Shown piece after piece: positions 62,718 through 64,000 of a stretch of DNA of 64,000 nt (position 1 is its first letter; the number at the start of each line of letters is the position of its first letter). Below the pieces are notes generated by a model that saw only the letters and a list, made by a program, of their open reading frames with translations, was not told the origin of the DNA and made no database searches. Both the position numbers and the translations under genes were made by a program. Source of the stretch: Antricoccus suffuscus (lineage in GTDB: Bacteria > Actinomycetota > Actinomycetes > Mycobacteriales > Antricoccaceae); contig NZ_PVUE01000007.1 in assembly GCF_003003235.1 (NCBI RefSeq), forward strand, positions 1 through 64,000. Direction: 5' to 3'.

Positions 62718-64000
62718 ATGACCACACCTCCCGGTGGAAACAACCCTGGTCCCTGGAATGATCCGAACCGGCATCAGCAGTTCGGCCCTCCGTCGGGTGG
62801 GTTTCCGGTTCAGGGTCCGCCGTCGGGTGGGTACCCGGTTCAGGGTCCGCCGTCGAGTGGGTACCCGGTTCAGGGTCCGCCGTCGGGTGGATATCCGGCT
62901 CCGGGTCCGCAGGCCGGGTTCAACCAGCCTATGTACGGCCAGCAAACCACAATGTTCAACGAGCCGCCGAAAAAGAAGCGATCCAACAAGGGGTTGTGGA
63001 TCGGCGCCGGTGCTGTCGTAGTGGTCGCCGCCGTTGTGGCGAGCTACTTCGTATTCATCAAGTTCGGCGGAATCAACGACGACAAGGGCGAAGTAGCGAA
63101 CGCGAAGTCGTTTCTGTCCTCAACGGAGAAGACCTGGCGCGATGGTCTCCCTAAGGACGGCATCAATACGAGCAAAGATGCGGGTTGTTTCTATGTCCTC
63201 AACAAGGATGACAAGATCAGCGGACAGGTCGCGTGCGGCCCAGCCCGTCGATCGAGCACCGAGGCCGGGAAAGTCTGGGATGTCTATCCTTTCAAGACTT
63301 CGACAAATAGCGGCAAGCAGCGGGCGGGCGACCTGGGCAAGGTGAAGGTCTCTCAAGGTAAACCCGTGGGGACGCTGGTTACAGCGGCCGGCGATGAGCC
63401 TGCAGACGACGGTAAAGACCTGAAGGAACCGCCACTGCCTGAAGCCGACTCGCATGGCGTGTGGAGCGACAAGGTCAAACTGGATGACAAGGCCAAAGGT
63501 GACTCGGTCAAGCTCGACGATACGAGCGCGCTCATTTTCCCTGGTGTGGAGATGACGGTTTCGAATGTTGTGGAATACAAGAGTGCTGCTATAGATGGGA
63601 AGCTCAGTCAGCCGGCGAAAGACGAGAAGTTTCTCGCGGTGACGTTTAGCCAGGATTCCGGCTCGGTGAGTGGCTCAACGGCGCCAGCGCTCGGATTCGA
63701 CCTCGACGACAAGATCTATAAGAGCGATGTCGTACTCAGTGGCTATGACCCGGAGATGACAGTGCTGGTCTCGGTGCCGAAGAAGGGCGAGTCCGCTCTT
63801 GTTCTCGATGCGGATGGGCATCAGCAGAGCATTGACTTGGCCACGGGTAAGCGAGTCGCGAACCCGAACTTCGACATCTTTTACCAGCCTGAGTCGACCG
63901 TGTCGCCGGCGAGCGCATTGACCTACCCCCAGGTCCCGGTCGCTGACGGCCTGACCGCGTCGATGGACGCGACGGTCAACAGTGCGACGTTGTCGGGGTA
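62718..64000 (+). CDS. Proline-rich single-pass membrane protein (5' part, runs off the window)
   Basis: The frame is open from ATG 62718 to the last base with no stop, so at least 427 residues are encoded. The N-terminus MTTPPGGNNPGPWNDPNRHQ is followed by four PPSGG(Y/F)P(V/A) repeats from a 30-bp DNA repeat at about 62790-62905, then a cluster of lysines (PPKKKRSNKG) and one membrane helix (LWIGAGAVVVVAAVVASYFV). The remaining ~310 residues are outside by the positive-inside rule, with two Cys (DAGCFY, VACGPA) that could bond. No family is recognised; Pro-rich cytoplasmic tails of this type occur in actinobacterial envelope proteins. Confidence 0.85.
   Translation, partial: MTTPPGGNNPGPWNDPNRHQQFGPPSGGFPVQGPPSGGYPVQGPPSSGYPVQGPPSGGYPAPGPQAGFNQPMYGQQTTMFNEPPKKKRSNKGLWIGAGAVVVVAAVVASYFVFIKFGGINDDKGEVANAKSFLSSTEKTWRDGLPKDGINTSKDAGCFYVLNKDDKISGQVACGPARRSSTEAGKVWDVYPFKTSTNSGKQRAGDLGKVKVSQGKPVGTLVTAAGDEPADDGKDLKEPPLPEADSHGVWSDKVKLDDKAKGDSVKLDDTSALIFPGVEMTVSNVVEYKSAAIDGKLSQPAKDEKFLAVTFSQDSGSVSGSTAPALGFDLDDKIYKSDVVLSGYDPEMTVLVSVPKKGESALVLDADGHQQSIDLATGKRVANPNFDIFYQPESTVSPASALTYPQVPVADGLTASMDATVNSATLSG

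Overview
High-GC DNA typical of an Actinomycetota (actinobacterial) chromosome. The evidence is frequent GTG/TTG starts, ATGA-type gene overlaps, an IdeR/DtxR iron box, F420/deazaflavin-type oxidoreductases, a PMT-family protein mannosyltransferase and RpfB-type resuscitation-promoting factors. The right half follows a gene order known from mycobacteria: pmt - rsmI - [corA] - metG - tatD - rpfB - ksgA - ispE, then glmU - prs. I cannot name the species; a soil or environmental lineage outside Mycobacteriaceae is my guess.

Left part (1-31 kb) is mostly metabolism. It holds an ASCH-domain protein, a double-domain class III CoA-transferase, a histidine phosphatase, a TPP-riboswitch-controlled thiM-thiE-thiD/tenA salvage operon, an MBL-fold hydrolase, an LLM-type oxidoreductase, a DUF222/HNH protein, an SDR, alpha/beta hydrolases and a PadR regulator. 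A GntR - ADP-ribosylglycohydrolase - NCS1 permease - PfkB kinase operon resembles E. coli yegTUVW and is probably for nucleoside-type substrates. Then come an unknown 502-aa protein, DsbA-like and NhaA genes that overlap tail to tail, a P450, a quinone-type reductase, a Nudix hydrolase, a deazaflavin-dependent reductase, a phosphodiesterase and two RNA methyltransferases.

Middle (32.85-42.16 kb): a 9.3-kb integrated element splits the Mg2+ channel gene corA. It carries a large serine integrase and a compact one-direction head module: HNH, terminase large subunit, portal, MuF-like protein, scaffold, a 54-aa protein, major capsid, a PKD/beta-sandwich-connector fusion and a stopper-like protein. 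I see no tail, lysis, replication or repressor gene. This is the architecture of a capsid-forming phage satellite, comparable in size and content to the phiRv1/phiRv2 elements of M. tuberculosis and in logic to cf-PICIs. Both attachment sites can be read to the base: joining the element ends gives a 46-bp near-palindromic attP (18 of 22 positions symmetric around a CA/TG dinucleotide), and joining the host sides restores an in-frame CorA. Two 112-bp near-perfect hairpins, 108/112 identical to each other, sit inside the head operon.

Right part (43-64 kb): metG-tatD, a membrane protein, two tandem RpfB-like genes, ksgA, ispE, a siderophore-interacting protein under an iron box, a TetR gene next to an acyl-CoA desaturase with two tandem TTACG-N4-CGTAA palindromes, tRNA-Gln(TTG), glmU, prs, a nitronate monooxygenase-like gene, a carboxylesterase, ppc, and the 5' part of a proline-rich membrane protein that runs off the window.

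Across the window, at least five intergenic loci carry related copies of a 21-bp repeat with a TGACGGAT core, which looks like a dispersed repeat family of this genome.
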